A stretch of DNA of 64,000 nt from Treponema ruminis (GCA_017161305.1 CP031518.1:558001-622000), one strand, 5' to 3'. Counted from the stretch's first letter, positions 8,148 to 16,653 are shown. A program made the numbers and translations. The notes: a model not told the origin generated them from the letters alone.

Positions 8148-8561
8148 TTATTGCTTCTTTTTTGAGTTGTCCGCTGTAATAATTTTTTTTAAAAATTCAA
8201 CTTCCTGACGTAGGTACAACAGTTCAGCTTGCATCTGTGAAATTGTTTGGGGAGAATTATCTGTTTCCGGCTTTTTTATACCAGTACGGTAATTATGGTT
8301 TTCACCTTCTGTAAAACCAGTGCCTGACAATGCCTGATTTTTTATTTTTTGAACAATGCAGTCTATTTGTTTCTGGGTAAATAAATCTAAATCATAACCA
8401 AGGTCTTTTATGATTTTTCTTGGTGCAATTCCGGCCTGATATCGTATCCAGAATTCTTCTTTGAACTTAATTGTAGGATAAAATTTACAATTTGAAACTT
8501 TTAGCGTATATTGATTTGATTCAAGTTTCTTTTTTTCTTCTGCGGTGAATTTCCTTTGCAT
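8148..8561 (-). CDS. IS3-family transposase OrfA (DNA-binding part)
   Basis: 137 residues. The first half looks like an HTH domain that would recognise the element ends (FKEEFWIRYQAGIAPRKIIKDLG). The end (ISQMQAELLYLRQEVEFLKKI) is a leucine-zipper-like heptad region used for multimerisation in IS3 OrfA proteins. The stop is 3 nt upstream of the OrfB TTG. A slippery heptamer A-AAA-AAG at 8157-8163 lies in the correct phase, so a -1 shift would give an OrfAB fusion of about 450 residues. Confidence 0.88.
   Translation of the reverse strand: MQRKFTAEEKKKLESNQYTLKVSNCKFYPTIKFKEEFWIRYQAGIAPRKIIKDLGYDLDLFTQKQIDCIVQKIKNQALSGTGFTEGENHNYRTGIKKPETDNSPQTISQMQAELLYLRQEVEFLKKIITADNSKKKQ
8157..8163 (-). 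other. Programmed -1 frameshift site (A AAA AAG)
   Basis: In the orfA frame the codons read TCA AAA AAG. Slipping back one base continues as AAA AAA GAA GCA ATA ATT TTG GAG, which enters orfB in frame without a stop. A AAA AAG is the commonest slippery heptamer in IS3-family elements. Confidence 0.8.
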
Positions 8562-8696
8562 CGCAGCACCTCCAGTGTAGATACATTATATCTTCTGGAT
8601 TTTCTAAGTGTCTACTATTTGGGATTTTCCCTTTTATTTTAGTGTCTACTTTTATGGATCCCTTCTTCTAAATGTGTCTACCATTTGGGGTATATT

Positions 8697-8927
8697 TTAC
8701 TTCGCGTTAGCAATGGCAGCCTTTCGTTCACCTTCGATTTCACCTTCACTTCGACCAAGCTCTTTGCCATAAACTACGCCGTCGTCATAGCCATCCTCGT
8801 AGCCTTCGGCACGGCGGTTACGGTCATAGTCTTCCTGATTGAATTCTGTGAGAAGGTTTCCGACAATGTTCATCCGCTGCTCCTTGAAATATCCCTCTAG
8901 AAAATTACCCTTGATGGCAAAGTCCAC
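8697..8927 (-). CDS. Orphan Rpn C-terminal tail with its own start (antitoxin-like)
   Basis: This fragment begins right after the stop of Rpn gene D (8932). It reproduces the Rpn region from AVDFAIKGNFLEGYFKEQ through MNIVGNLLTEFNQEDYDRN to AEGYEDGYDDGVVYGKELG and ERKAAIANAK, where a TAA at 8697, next to the IS end, closes it. The nuclease domain is absent. AAGGAGCAGCGG-ATG at 8873 is kept, allowing a 58-residue product starting MNIVGN. It may be an alternative tail cassette for gene D or a free-standing antitoxin-like short Rpn. It could equally be a dead recombination scar; expression is unproven. Confidence 0.5.
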   Translation of the reverse strand: MDFAIKGNFLEGYFKEQRMNIVGNLLTEFNQEDYDRNRRAEGYEDGYDDGVVYGKELGRSEGEIEGERKAAIANAK

Positions 8928-8931
8928 GGCC

Positions 8932-9909
8932 CTATATCCTGACCTTTAGTTTTTCAAGCACCAAATTAAGCGGCGCATTCATTTTTTCAGCGGCAAGCTC
9001 TGGCTCGGCATTAAAGTCGCGGATAAGAATAATTGCATCTTCCACAGCTTTCTGTCGTTCACCTTCACTACGTCCAAGCGCTCTGCCGTCTTCAAAGCCT
9101 TCGGCACGGCGGTTACGGTCATAGTCTTCCTGATTGAATTCTGTGAGAAGGTTTCCGACAATGTTCATCCGCTGCTCCTTGAAATAGCCCTCTAGAAAAT
9201 TGCCTTTAATGGCAAAGTCCACGGCCTCGTTGATTGCGTCTTCCGGCTCCATTCTCTTGTCGAGGTTCGCCTTTACCCGGTCAACAAAGACACAATAATG
9301 ATACAACGACTCGCATTTTTTTTGAAGACTTTCGTTGTGATTTTTGTTGATGTTGATTACAGTTGCCGTCCACTCGAACTCTCTGCTCTCATCCTTAACT
9401 TCAAACAAATCGGAAAGCCTGTACTTTACGATGTCATCCTGTTCCTGAGCGCCGTTGTAAAAGACCACAAACTTTGGGGAAGGAATTTTGATCCGCGCCC
9501 GGCCGAAGATATCCAGATTCCGTTTGGCGACTTCCTTCTGGTAAAGCTGGGAGAAGTAAATCAGTCCCCTGAGCGGCATGTTGGGATTGACCGTGGACTG
9601 CTGCTCGAAGAGGTGCATCTCCGAGTTTATCAGGAAGGATAAGTCATTCTTCATGGTGACGTAGATGACGTCATCAATCGTGGTGATTTCGAGCGCGGAA
9701 ATATCGGTGTAGTTTTTGTCACTAAGCGCGTTATACAATGACAGGAGCCAGCGCTTACTCCGATCATCCTTGCCACTGTAAATCGAGCGGAAGAGAGTGT
9801 CACGAAATGTTCTTTTCGTTGCGTCAATGCCCGGCAAGTTTACTGTTTTTGCCGTCTTATCCTTTACTCTCGTTCGATTTTTCTTGATTGCCTTTGTTTT
9901 CTTTTTCAT
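8932..9909 (-). CDS. Rpn family nuclease / putative transposase (copy D)
   Basis: 325 residues of the A/B type with D89 and E102-Q-Q104 intact. The start at 9909 is preceded by AAAAGGAGTT. Its tail is unlike the others: after AEGFEDGRALGRSEGERQ it reads KAVEDAIILIRDFNAEPELAAEKMN...LNLVLEKLKVRI, lacking the LPLxQVLALK motif. Directly after its TAG lies a partial second tail of the common type (8697-8927), as if a tail had been replaced and the old one left behind. The internal ATG at 9168, with AAGGAG-N6, would make a 78-residue C-terminal product. The leader lies at 9932-9990; no terminator follows because the tail and IS3 element lie there. Confidence 0.87.
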   Translation of the reverse strand: MKKKTKAIKKNRTRVKDKTAKTVNLPGIDATKRTFRDTLFRSIYSGKDDRSKRWLLSLYNALSDKNYTDISALEITTIDDVIYVTMKNDLSFLINSEMHLFEQQSTVNPNMPLRGLIYFSQLYQKEVAKRNLDIFGRARIKIPSPKFVVFYNGAQEQDDIVKYRLSDLFEVKDESREFEWTATVININKNHNESLQKKCESLYHYCVFVDRVKANLDKRMEPEDAINEAVDFAIKGNFLEGYFKEQRMNIVGNLLTEFNQEDYDRNRRAEGFEDGRALGRSEGERQKAVEDAIILIRDFNAEPELAAEKMNAPLNLVLEKLKVRI

Positions 9910-9931
9910 GCGAACTCCTTTTGTATTAATA

Positions 9932-9990
9932 TGTGTAAGCTCTTTTTTCTTACACATATTAATTGCCAAAATTTTTGCGTTTTCGGCAAT
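9932..9990 (-). promoter_or_regulatory. Double-hairpin leader of Rpn gene D
   Basis: TGTGTAAG (9932-9939) / CTTACACA (9949-9956) and ATTGCCAAAA (9962-9971) / TTTTCGGCAAT (9980-9990), upstream of the gene's ribosome site. Confidence 0.6.
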
Positions 9991-10026
9991 GCAAAAGGCA
10001 AAAAGTCAGAAAATTCCAAAAAAAAC

Positions 10027-10184
10027 TGCCACATGGATAGGGAGCGGCACGGTATACCGTGTAAAAACTTGTGAGACAAGTTTTTAGCGAGTCTCCCGGA
10101 GAGCTGTGCTCGTAGGGGGGGCAAAAAGCAAATAAGGCCCGCAAGAATTTTGCTTGCAAAATTCTTGTCACGACATGGATGTCG
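10027..10184. repeat. Hairpin-rich repeat module (copy 2, expanded)
   Basis: The module begins with the GCCACATGG arm, then contains CACGGTATACCGTG (10048-10061, a palindrome), AAAAACTTGT-GAG-ACAAGTTTTT (10063-10085), CAAGAATTTTGC-TT-GCAAAATTCTTG (10142-10167) and CGACAT-GG-ATGTCG (10171-10184). Compared with copies 1 and 3 it has two extra hairpins inserted after the first arm. Confidence 0.6.
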
Positions 10185-10204
10185 ATGTTTTCGGCAATGC
10201 AAAT

Positions 10205-10727
10205 GAAAGAAAGTCAGAAAATTCCAAAAACTTTATGAAAATGTCGGTTATTTATGAAAATTGAATAAAAACTGTGTGAATATATTCAGAAAATAAAATT
10301 AAGATAAACTTGTTTTTAAATTAAAGTTCTCTTGAAAATGTGCCGATAATAAAAAGTGGATAACTCTAAAATCTCTTTATGGGCTTGGAGTTCCTTTATT
10401 TCTCTAAGAAAAAACGTCATTTTTATTGAAATTTTCTGAAAATGCGTTATCTTAGATATATATGTCATATGCGTTTTAACCGGGTGGGACGGGGTTGGAA
10501 CGGCTGAACAATAGCTGGGGATGTCGTCATATCGGGCGTGATTGCTCAATCTGACAGCTTCTCATTGTGTTTATGCTAATTCTTAATCTTTGAAGGGGTT
10601 GATTTGCCATCGGTTGAACGGTTCTTTCTATTATATTGTTCAAAAAGTAAAAATCCGAAGGCAAAGTTAAAAAAAGGGGATCGAATGGCATGACGATAAG
10701 CCGTCTTATCGTCATGCCTGCGAAAAT
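10205..10727 (+). other. Intergenic region with a perfect hairpin before a lipoprotein gene
   Basis: There is no convincing gene; short minus-strand frames here lack ribosome sites and any family signature. The notable element is GGCATGACGATAAG-CCGT-CTTATCGTCATGCC (10687-10718), a perfect 14-bp stem with a 4-nt loop that ends 9 bp before the ATG at 10728. No T-run follows, so it is not an ordinary terminator. It may control translation or mark a mobile-element end. Confidence 0.55.
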
Positions 10728-11237
10728 ATGAAGAAGGCATCTGCTTTTGTTCTCAGTCTCAGCATTCTCGTTCTTGTGTTGTTGTCAGCCTGCAACAACT
10801 CGGTGGAAGACATGCTGGATGATTACAATGGGGGATTTAATAAAGGCTATGTCACGCTTACTGGTGAAAACAAGGCTGAGGAGGTACTTGAGCCGGGAGA
10901 TGAAGGGTTTAGTCAAAGAAATTTGCTGTTTGATTCTTACACAGTCTACGATGTGGGCACCTTGAATCTTGCGGCACCAGAAAGTTGCAAGTCTTTTTCT
11001 TGGGTTTTAACTGATCCTAGCATAAAGCATGGGGATGATGTTGTTGAAGTAATGTTTTTTGACGGAGTTTCTACAACAGAACGCAAGACAAAAGAATATG
11101 TCGTGTATATTCAGGATTCCGGTTTGCAAATCGGACATACATATTATTTGACTTTAAGCGTTATCGGGAAAGATGGCAAAACTTATACCGATCTCGCTCA
11201 AATTTTCACCGTGGAATTCCACATCGAGGTGGACTGA
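10728..11237 (+). CDS. Small lipoprotein, hypothetical
   Basis: 169 residues. The N-terminus MKKASAFVLSLSILVLVLLSAC is a lipoprotein signal peptide with lipobox LSAC (Cys22), so the protein should be lipid-anchored on the outer face of the inner membrane or at the surface. After a short acidic linker, the rest is beta-rich with one Ig/FN3-like look (KSFSWVLTDPSIKHGDDVVE, GLQIGHTYYLTLSVIGKDGK). I do not recognise a family. No Shine-Dalgarno is visible before the ATG; instead a perfect 14-bp hairpin ends just upstream, so initiation may be weak or controlled. It precedes two larger lipoproteins on the same strand, 189 bp away. Confidence 0.78.
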   Translation: MKKASAFVLSLSILVLVLLSACNNSVEDMLDDYNGGFNKGYVTLTGENKAEEVLEPGDEGFSQRNLLFDSYTVYDVGTLNLAAPESCKSFSWVLTDPSIKHGDDVVEVMFFDGVSTTERKTKEYVVYIQDSGLQIGHTYYLTLSVIGKDGKTYTDLAQIFTVEFHIEVD

Positions 11238-11426
11238 TGAGGAGAATGCGTATGGTTTGTCACGATAAGTGTTTTGAATTACACAAAAAATATCTCATAA
11301 AGTGGAAAAGGAGGGAGTGAGCAGAAAAAATTTGTAATTCTGAGGAAGCATAAGCGACCGCAGAAACAGAGTTGAGTTTTTTACAAGTAAATTAATTTTT
11401 GGAACTTTTATCCATAGGAGGAAAAT

Positions 11427-13655
11427 ATGAAAAAGCTTTCAAAACTTTTGGCATTTGTGGCCTCGGTTTCATTTTTGCTTTTCGCGAGTTGTTCAGGAAT
11501 TGGCGGCTCTGTGAGTGAAGGCGTTAACGACACCACAAACAACAAAAAAGACTATACCGTATCGTTCGTTGGTGCAAACGGAGAATCGCTTAACCTTTCT
11601 TCGCTTTGCATCACAGAGTCTTCTGATAGAAGTGCACGAACTATTTATGACACTGGCATTGCTGCACTTGGAGCTGGTTGGGAATTCTATCTTTGGGGAA
11701 CGAATGAAGTTACAGGGGCAACTATCTCTCCTAATAAAGTTACTTTTACAGCCGACAGTACTGATACAACTGGCTCTAAAGGAACTGTTGCACTTGACCT
11801 TGGCGCTGCTAAATATAAACTTGTGCTTGCTGCTATAAAAGGTACTACAACCGAAACCACGGCAAGTGGTATTAAAGGAAAAGCCACTTATGTTGGATAT
11901 GCAAATGTAGATACTCGAACTACATCAAGCATCAAATTTGTCATTTCGTCTGATGGACTTACAGGAGAAAGTGTTCCGACCATTACAGTTAAGTTTGATG
12001 GTTATGATGCAAATGCCACAACACCAGGCACAGGTTCTTGGGCGCAAGACGATGTTGATGCAGTAAAAAATGGAACATATGGTACTTATACTATAACTGC
12101 GGGTATTTATGACCGTTCAGATGATTCTTTGGTTGGTACAACGAATCCTATTACTATAGCGGCAAATGACTTTTTTGGTACTTCTGGCGGTGCCTACTCT
12201 GGAACTGTTCAGGCAGGAACTTATAACTTTGTTGTAAAATTCGAAAATGGAACAACCAATAAAGTATATGAATACAGTGATACAATTATTATCCTTGCTA
12301 ATAATAATTTTACAGCGACTGTCTTAGTTCCTGATGTAATTGAAAAAGCTCCAGAAAAACCGGCATCTTTCAAGGTTGGTTACATTGAGCCTGATTCAGT
12401 AAACGATGGTGAATATAATGCTGTCCTTACATGGGCTGATACACCAAAGAATGAAAAGTATTATCTGGTTGATGTTTGGGATATTCCGACTACAAGCACA
12501 AATGCCACAACAGCAATAGCTGCTATTACTGATAAAGATGGATGGACTACGGCTATAAATGGTCTTGCTACAACAAATCAGACAAAATACGGTGATGAAT
12601 TCTATGGAAAAGTGGATGAAGGCTGGGTTTCAGGTTCTTTGCTTAAAAATAATACAAGTATTGTCCTTAAGTTGTCGCTTGGTCACCGATACATCATGCG
12701 AATCGCAGGTATAAATGATGCTGTTACCGATGAAACTGCAAACTATGCTTACGCTACTTATGATTTGGCCGCTGCCTATACTAGTACTGATGCAGCCTAT
12801 GACACAGGAACTTCTTATACACCAAAACCGTTCTATCTTGCTGATGTAGATTTGACAGATACAAGCAAGACCGGTTACAAAAAAAATACAACAGTAAGTA
12901 ATTGTGCAAACCTCTACAGACTTACATATCATCTGTATGGAGGAACTCTTGCACTTGACTCAACTATAACAGGATTGACCGATGATGTTGTCGCATATCT
13001 TACTCAGGATGCAGCAACGGGTGTTGGAATCCATGCTCCTTTCAAGAATTATGCTGCTTCTACTCCTACATATCCAAGTCTTATTAAAAATGGAAATCGA
13101 TGGACTTCTTGGAGAACAGGACAAGTAGATGGCACATTGTATGCTAATGACGAGAATACATCCAATCCAGTCACAGATACTACTGAAAAAGTTACGTATT
13201 ACGATCCGAACAAATACAAGGGGTGTGCAAACCTCGATTTGTTTGCAAGTTATGCTGTTGCGGCTGCTGATGTTGAACGATATGATGACTCAAAGTATGT
13301 TTTTGTTGATGGTGAAGTTTATTTTACTGAAGTAGATGATAAAGTTACAAAGACAAGTTATCATGCTTACACAATGGCTGCGAATGCAGGAACTGTCACA
13401 CTTAATTATTTCTATGACAAAGCTGCTGCAAATAAGAAGAGTGCTAATGTGGCATATACTTCTTTAAAGGTTTTCATTAAGCGTTCTGGCTCTGGTGAAG
13501 TTGTTGTGTCAAAAGATTTTGAAGCTTCAACAACTACACGAACAGTTTCATTCGATATTACGCCAATTTCAGAGGGTAAATATAATGTCGAAGTTGTTGG
13601 TACGTTCAATGGGCACACTTACAGTTATCCAATTGTAATGACGGTTGAAAGCTAA
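11427..13655 (+). CDS. Lipoprotein with FN3-like and InlB-like repeat domains
   Basis: 742 residues; AGGAGG lies 6 nt before the ATG. Signal peptide with lipobox FASC (Cys22). An N-terminal beta domain (res ~50-300, containing TIYDTGIAALGAGWEFYLWG and ATYVGYANVD) is shared with the next lipoprotein. Then comes an FN3-like segment (EKAPEKPASFKVGYI...NAVLTWADTPKNEKYYLVDV). An InlB/Listeria-Bacteroides-type repeat lies around 490-610 (YRLTYHLYGGTLAL, then WTSWRTGQVDGT and NLDLFASY), a fold used for surface interactions. An extra ~130-residue beta domain at the C-terminus is unique to this copy. A surface-exposed adhesin-like role is inferred; the binding target is unknown. Confidence 0.85.
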   Translation: MKKLSKLLAFVASVSFLLFASCSGIGGSVSEGVNDTTNNKKDYTVSFVGANGESLNLSSLCITESSDRSARTIYDTGIAALGAGWEFYLWGTNEVTGATISPNKVTFTADSTDTTGSKGTVALDLGAAKYKLVLAAIKGTTTETTASGIKGKATYVGYANVDTRTTSSIKFVISSDGLTGESVPTITVKFDGYDANATTPGTGSWAQDDVDAVKNGTYGTYTITAGIYDRSDDSLVGTTNPITIAANDFFGTSGGAYSGTVQAGTYNFVVKFENGTTNKVYEYSDTIIILANNNFTATVLVPDVIEKAPEKPASFKVGYIEPDSVNDGEYNAVLTWADTPKNEKYYLVDVWDIPTTSTNATTAIAAITDKDGWTTAINGLATTNQTKYGDEFYGKVDEGWVSGSLLKNNTSIVLKLSLGHRYIMRIAGINDAVTDETANYAYATYDLAAAYTSTDAAYDTGTSYTPKPFYLADVDLTDTSKTGYKKNTTVSNCANLYRLTYHLYGGTLALDSTITGLTDDVVAYLTQDAATGVGIHAPFKNYAASTPTYPSLIKNGNRWTSWRTGQVDGTLYANDENTSNPVTDTTEKVTYYDPNKYKGCANLDLFASYAVAAADVERYDDSKYVFVDGEVYFTEVDDKVTKTSYHAYTMAANAGTVTLNYFYDKAAANKKSANVAYTSLKVFIKRSGSGEVVVSKDFEASTTTRTVSFDITPISEGKYNVEVVGTFNGHTYSYPIVMTVES

Positions 13656-13660
13656 TTAAT

Positions 13661-13786
13661 TAGGGGCTGTCCAAAAAAAGTACAGGTAGATTGCCGTTTG
13701 CAACACGGTAATCTACAGTATTGCAAGTACATAGATTTTCGGGTTAAGCCTGAAAATGACAATTTTTGACTTATTGGACAGCCCTA
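13661..13786. mobile_element. MITE-like palindromic element (126 bp)
   Basis: The ends are near-perfect inverted repeats, TAGGGGCTGTCCAA (13661-13674) and TTGGACAGCCCTA (13774-13786), with TA at each outer edge as a possible target duplication. Inside are GTAGATTGCCGT / ACGGTAATCTAC (13686-13697 with 13705-13716) and TTTTCGGG / CCTGAAAA (13736-13756). There is no coding capacity. The GGGGCTGTCC end resembles ends of full-size insertion sequences, so it may be mobilised in trans. It separates two paralogous lipoprotein genes. Confidence 0.55.
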
Positions 13787-13803
13787 TTTTATTTAATAGA
13801 AAA

Positions 13804-15588
13804 ATGAAATTTACGTTTGGTATCACTTTATTTTGCAAAAGAACAATTTTTCTCGTTTTGCCTCTGCTCCTTATTTTTTTAGTGGGGTGTGATACTGTCA
13901 GTGAAGATGCTTATGTTTTTGTAAAAAATGCGGATTTCATGTATGTAAATATTGATTTGTCAGAACGAGTTATTATAAAAGGTGATAGAAATCCTGCACG
14001 CACAATTGTAGCTCCTGAAATCGATTTGACAAATCCAACATATCATTACTACATTTGGGGAAAATCTTCAAAATCAACTGTTTCGCCAAAAGAAGTTACT
14101 TTTGAATCAACGACAGCTACATCGGGCACAATTCCGCTTGATTTCCCGATTTCAACATATTATTTTACCCTTGTTGCTACGGAAGGTGTTCCAGAAGACC
14201 TTTCCGACAGCAGTAAAATTCTTAAAAAGGCTATTTTGGTTGCTTATACAGGTGCAGACTTATCATATTCCACCACTGTTTTATTCCATCTTTCCACAAC
14301 AGGTCTGAATTTTTATGGAAATATGGATTTTTCTTTTGTTCTTGACGATACCTGGTCGAATTCCGAGATTGCTGACTTGAACGCCAATTACAATGTAACC
14401 GTAGGACTTTTTGAAGTGGATACAGGCGAAGTTGTATCTAGTTTTCCTTCAGCTATGACGCTGGCAGGTTTGAACAATTCTTCACCTGTCTCTCTTGACA
14501 CTTATTCTGCAATTGCTGGGACTTACAATCTTATGGTCTCTATGAAAAAAGCTGGTGAAAGCAAAACTTACAATTATAGTGACACTGTGATTGTCGCACC
14601 AAACAGAACGATAACTGCAACTGTTGCAATACCGAATGTGATTGAATATGCTCCCGCTCCTCCGACAAATTTTAAAGCGGCTTATTGTATTGATGAAAGA
14701 ATTTATTACGATACGCACACTCTTTATGACGGAGTTGCGTCTACAGAAGCCGCAGATTTAGCCTATGAAAATGAATATGCTCTTTTGCTTTCATGGCAGG
14801 ATAATTCAAACAATGAAAGCAATTTCCAGATAACTCTTGTAGATGTATCAAAAATGTTCCCTATGCCAGAAGTTCCTGCTACAATGACAGATTCCACTTG
14901 GGCAAATCTTACGAGTGGATATTTAGGGAATAAGTCCGTCACAAATGTATATGACAAGAATTGTATTTATGCAGAGAACTATTATTCAGGCTCACTTGAC
15001 AAAAATAGTAGTTCATTGATTCTGTATGTGCCTTTCGATGTCTGCTATATCGCAAAAATCGAAGCTGTCAATGCTGCTGGTATTTCTTCTGCCTGTTATG
15101 CCACTATTGATTCAGATTTCAACATTGAAGTCTATGATACCGGGTATGGAAATAACACAGCAGTTTATTCTGGCAAAGCTTTCTCAACAGCACAAAATCC
15201 ATGTAATATGATAAATCTATACAAAGTTGTCTATCATTTTAATGGCGGAACTTTGGAATATTACAAAGACAACGCATTAAAAACCGTGGAAAAGTCTATT
15301 GTTGAATATGGTGTTTACGGAACCTATTCGTTCTTTTGTCCTATATCAGATCTTGCATCTGCAACGGAATCTTCTCCCGCTTTGCTTTATCTTTATACAG
15401 GTACTGATGCCATGGCTCCGAGCGGCAGTCGCTGGCAACGTTGGAAAACTGGTTCATCAAAAGGCACAGACTTAATTGATACAGCAATTGGCGGTACATC
15501 GGTTGTTGTTGATTCAACTTACACTTACCAAAAGCCCAACGACTACACTGGCTACACTTCACTCTATCTCTTTGCCCGGTATGACTGA
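13804..15588 (+). CDS. Lipoprotein with FN3-like and InlB-like domains (paralogue)
   Basis: The frame is open from 13756, but that ATG lies inside the palindromic element. The ATG at 13804 gives a clean signal peptide (TIFLVLPLLLIFLVGC, lipobox LVGC, Cys29) and ~594 residues. It is a paralogue of the preceding gene: same N-terminal block (ARTIVAPEIDLTNPTYHYYI), FN3-like middle (EYAPAPPTNFKAAYC) and InlB-like C-terminus (LYKVVYHFNGGTLEYYKDN, then WQRWKTG and SLYLFARYD). It lacks the extra C-terminal domain. No good Shine-Dalgarno is visible, perhaps because the inserted element displaced the original 5' region. Likely a surface lipoprotein of unknown partner. Confidence 0.82.
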   Translation: MKFTFGITLFCKRTIFLVLPLLLIFLVGCDTVSEDAYVFVKNADFMYVNIDLSERVIIKGDRNPARTIVAPEIDLTNPTYHYYIWGKSSKSTVSPKEVTFESTTATSGTIPLDFPISTYYFTLVATEGVPEDLSDSSKILKKAILVAYTGADLSYSTTVLFHLSTTGLNFYGNMDFSFVLDDTWSNSEIADLNANYNVTVGLFEVDTGEVVSSFPSAMTLAGLNNSSPVSLDTYSAIAGTYNLMVSMKKAGESKTYNYSDTVIVAPNRTITATVAIPNVIEYAPAPPTNFKAAYCIDERIYYDTHTLYDGVASTEAADLAYENEYALLLSWQDNSNNESNFQITLVDVSKMFPMPEVPATMTDSTWANLTSGYLGNKSVTNVYDKNCIYAENYYSGSLDKNSSSLILYVPFDVCYIAKIEAVNAAGISSACYATIDSDFNIEVYDTGYGNNTAVYSGKAFSTAQNPCNMINLYKVVYHFNGGTLEYYKDNALKTVEKSIVEYGVYGTYSFFCPISDLASATESSPALLYLYTGTDAMAPSGSRWQRWKTGSSKGTDLIDTAIGGTSVVVDSTYTYQKPNDYTGYTSLYLFARYD

Positions 15589-15596
15589 TAAAAAAA

Positions 15597-15622
15597 CAGC
15601 GTGCAGAAAAATCAGCACGCTG
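15597..15622. terminator. Bidirectional terminator
   Basis: CAGCGTGC (15597-15604) pairs with GCACGCTG (15615-15622) between two convergent genes. An A-run precedes it, serving as a T-run for the minus-strand Rpn gene. Confidence 0.6.
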
Positions 15623-15648
15623 AAGGGTAATACATTCTTTTACGAGTG

Positions 15649-16635
15649 CTAGTCCAGTTCTTCCTTAAGGGCTAGCACCTGCTCCAGTGTGAGGGAAGTC
15701 CATTTAGCTACTTGTTCTGAAGGAACATCATCTCTCAGCATATTCTTCGCATTGGAAATTGCAGCCTGTCGTTCACCTTCACTTCGACCAAGCTCTTTGC
15801 CATACTCGACGCCGTCTTCAAATCCTTCGGCACGGCGGTTGCGGTCATAGTCTTCCTGATTGAATTCTGTGAGAAGGTTTCCGACAATGTTCATCCGCTG
15901 CTCCTTGAAATAGCCCTCTAGAAAATTGCCCTTGATGGCAAAGTCCACGGCCTCGTTGATTGCGTCTTCCGGCTCCATTCTTTTGTCCAGATTCGCCTTT
16001 ACGCGGTCAACGAAGACACAGTAATGATACAACGACTCGCACTTTTTTTGAAGACTTTCGTTGTGATTTTTATTGATGTTGATTACGGTTGCCGTCCACT
16101 CGAACTCACCGCTCTCATCCTTAACTTCAAACAAATCAGAAAGCCTGTACTTTACGATGTCATCCTGTTCCTGCTTTCCGTTGTAGAAGACAACAAACTT
16201 AGGGGAAGGAATCTTGATTCTTGCCCGACCGAAGATATCCAGATTCCGTTTGGCGACTTCCTTCTGGTAAAGCTGGGAGAAGTAAATCAGGCCTCTGAGC
16301 GGCATGTTTGGATTGACCGTAGACTGCTGCTCGAAGAGGTGCATTTCCGAATTAATTAAAAACGACAGATCATTCTTCATGGTGACGTAGATGACGTCAT
16401 CAATCGTGGTGATTTCGAGCGCTGAAATGTCGGTGTAATTCTTGTCGCTAAGGGCGTTGTAAAGCGAGAGAAGCCAGCGCTTACTCCGGTCGTTCTTGCC
16501 ACTGTAAATCGAGCGGAAGAGAGTGTCACGAAATGTCCTTTTCGTTGCGTCAATGCCAAGCAAGTTTACTGTTTTTGCCGTCTTATCCTTTACCCTCATT
16601 CGATACTTCTTGATTGCCTTTGTTTTCTTTTTCAT
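15649..16635 (-). CDS. Rpn family nuclease / putative transposase (copy F)
   Basis: 328 residues, A-type nuclease with D89 and E102-Q-Q104. Start at 16635 chosen from AAAGGAG and alignment with the other copies; a longer frame to 16776 runs through the leader. The tail is a distinct variant, NMLRDDVPSEQVAKWTSLTLEQVLALKEELD. The internal ATG at 15894, preceded by AAGGAG-N6, would give an 81-residue C-terminal protein. It stands alone between the small lipoprotein cluster and giant lipoprotein 1, with its own terminator and leader. Confidence 0.87.
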   Translation of the reverse strand: MKKKTKAIKKYRMRVKDKTAKTVNLLGIDATKRTFRDTLFRSIYSGKNDRSKRWLLSLYNALSDKNYTDISALEITTIDDVIYVTMKNDLSFLINSEMHLFEQQSTVNPNMPLRGLIYFSQLYQKEVAKRNLDIFGRARIKIPSPKFVVFYNGKQEQDDIVKYRLSDLFEVKDESGEFEWTATVININKNHNESLQKKCESLYHYCVFVDRVKANLDKRMEPEDAINEAVDFAIKGNFLEGYFKEQRMNIVGNLLTEFNQEDYDRNRRAEGFEDGVEYGKELGRSEGERQAAISNAKNMLRDDVPSEQVAKWTSLTLEQVLALKEELD

Positions 16636-16653
16636 ATGAACTCCTTTGAATAA

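Larger units (their letters stand above)
7144..8694 (-). mobile_element. IS3-family insertion sequence
   Basis: About 1551 bp. The ends are imperfect inverted repeats of ~36 bp: 7144-7179 (TGTACCCCTTGTC... to GAAGAAGGGAT) and 8658-8694 (complement TATACCCCAAATGG... to GAAGAAGGGAT). It contains orfA and orfB joined by a -1 frameshift signal. It sits inside an Rpn C-terminal tail. A 15-bp direct repeat, CTTCGCGTTAGCAAT, flanks it at 7124-7138 and 8700-8714, a few bases outside the terminal repeats; this is longer than usual IS3 target duplications and also matches a conserved Rpn coding motif. Confidence 0.88.

Noticed and set aside
3870-10184. CRISPR-like repeat arrangement
   Set aside because: The repeats are hairpin modules beside Rpn genes at irregular kilobase distances, without spacers or cas genes.
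10316-10549. 77-codon minus-strand frame in the intergenic region
   Set aside because: No ribosome site, no recognisable motif, and A+T-rich sequence.
11237-11320. 27-codon frame overlapping the stop of the small lipoprotein (TGATG)
   Set aside because: Short, arginine-rich, no signature; the overlap alone is weak evidence.
13756-13803. Longer start for the second paralogous lipoprotein
   Set aside because: It lies inside the palindromic element and would place 16 residues before the signal peptide.
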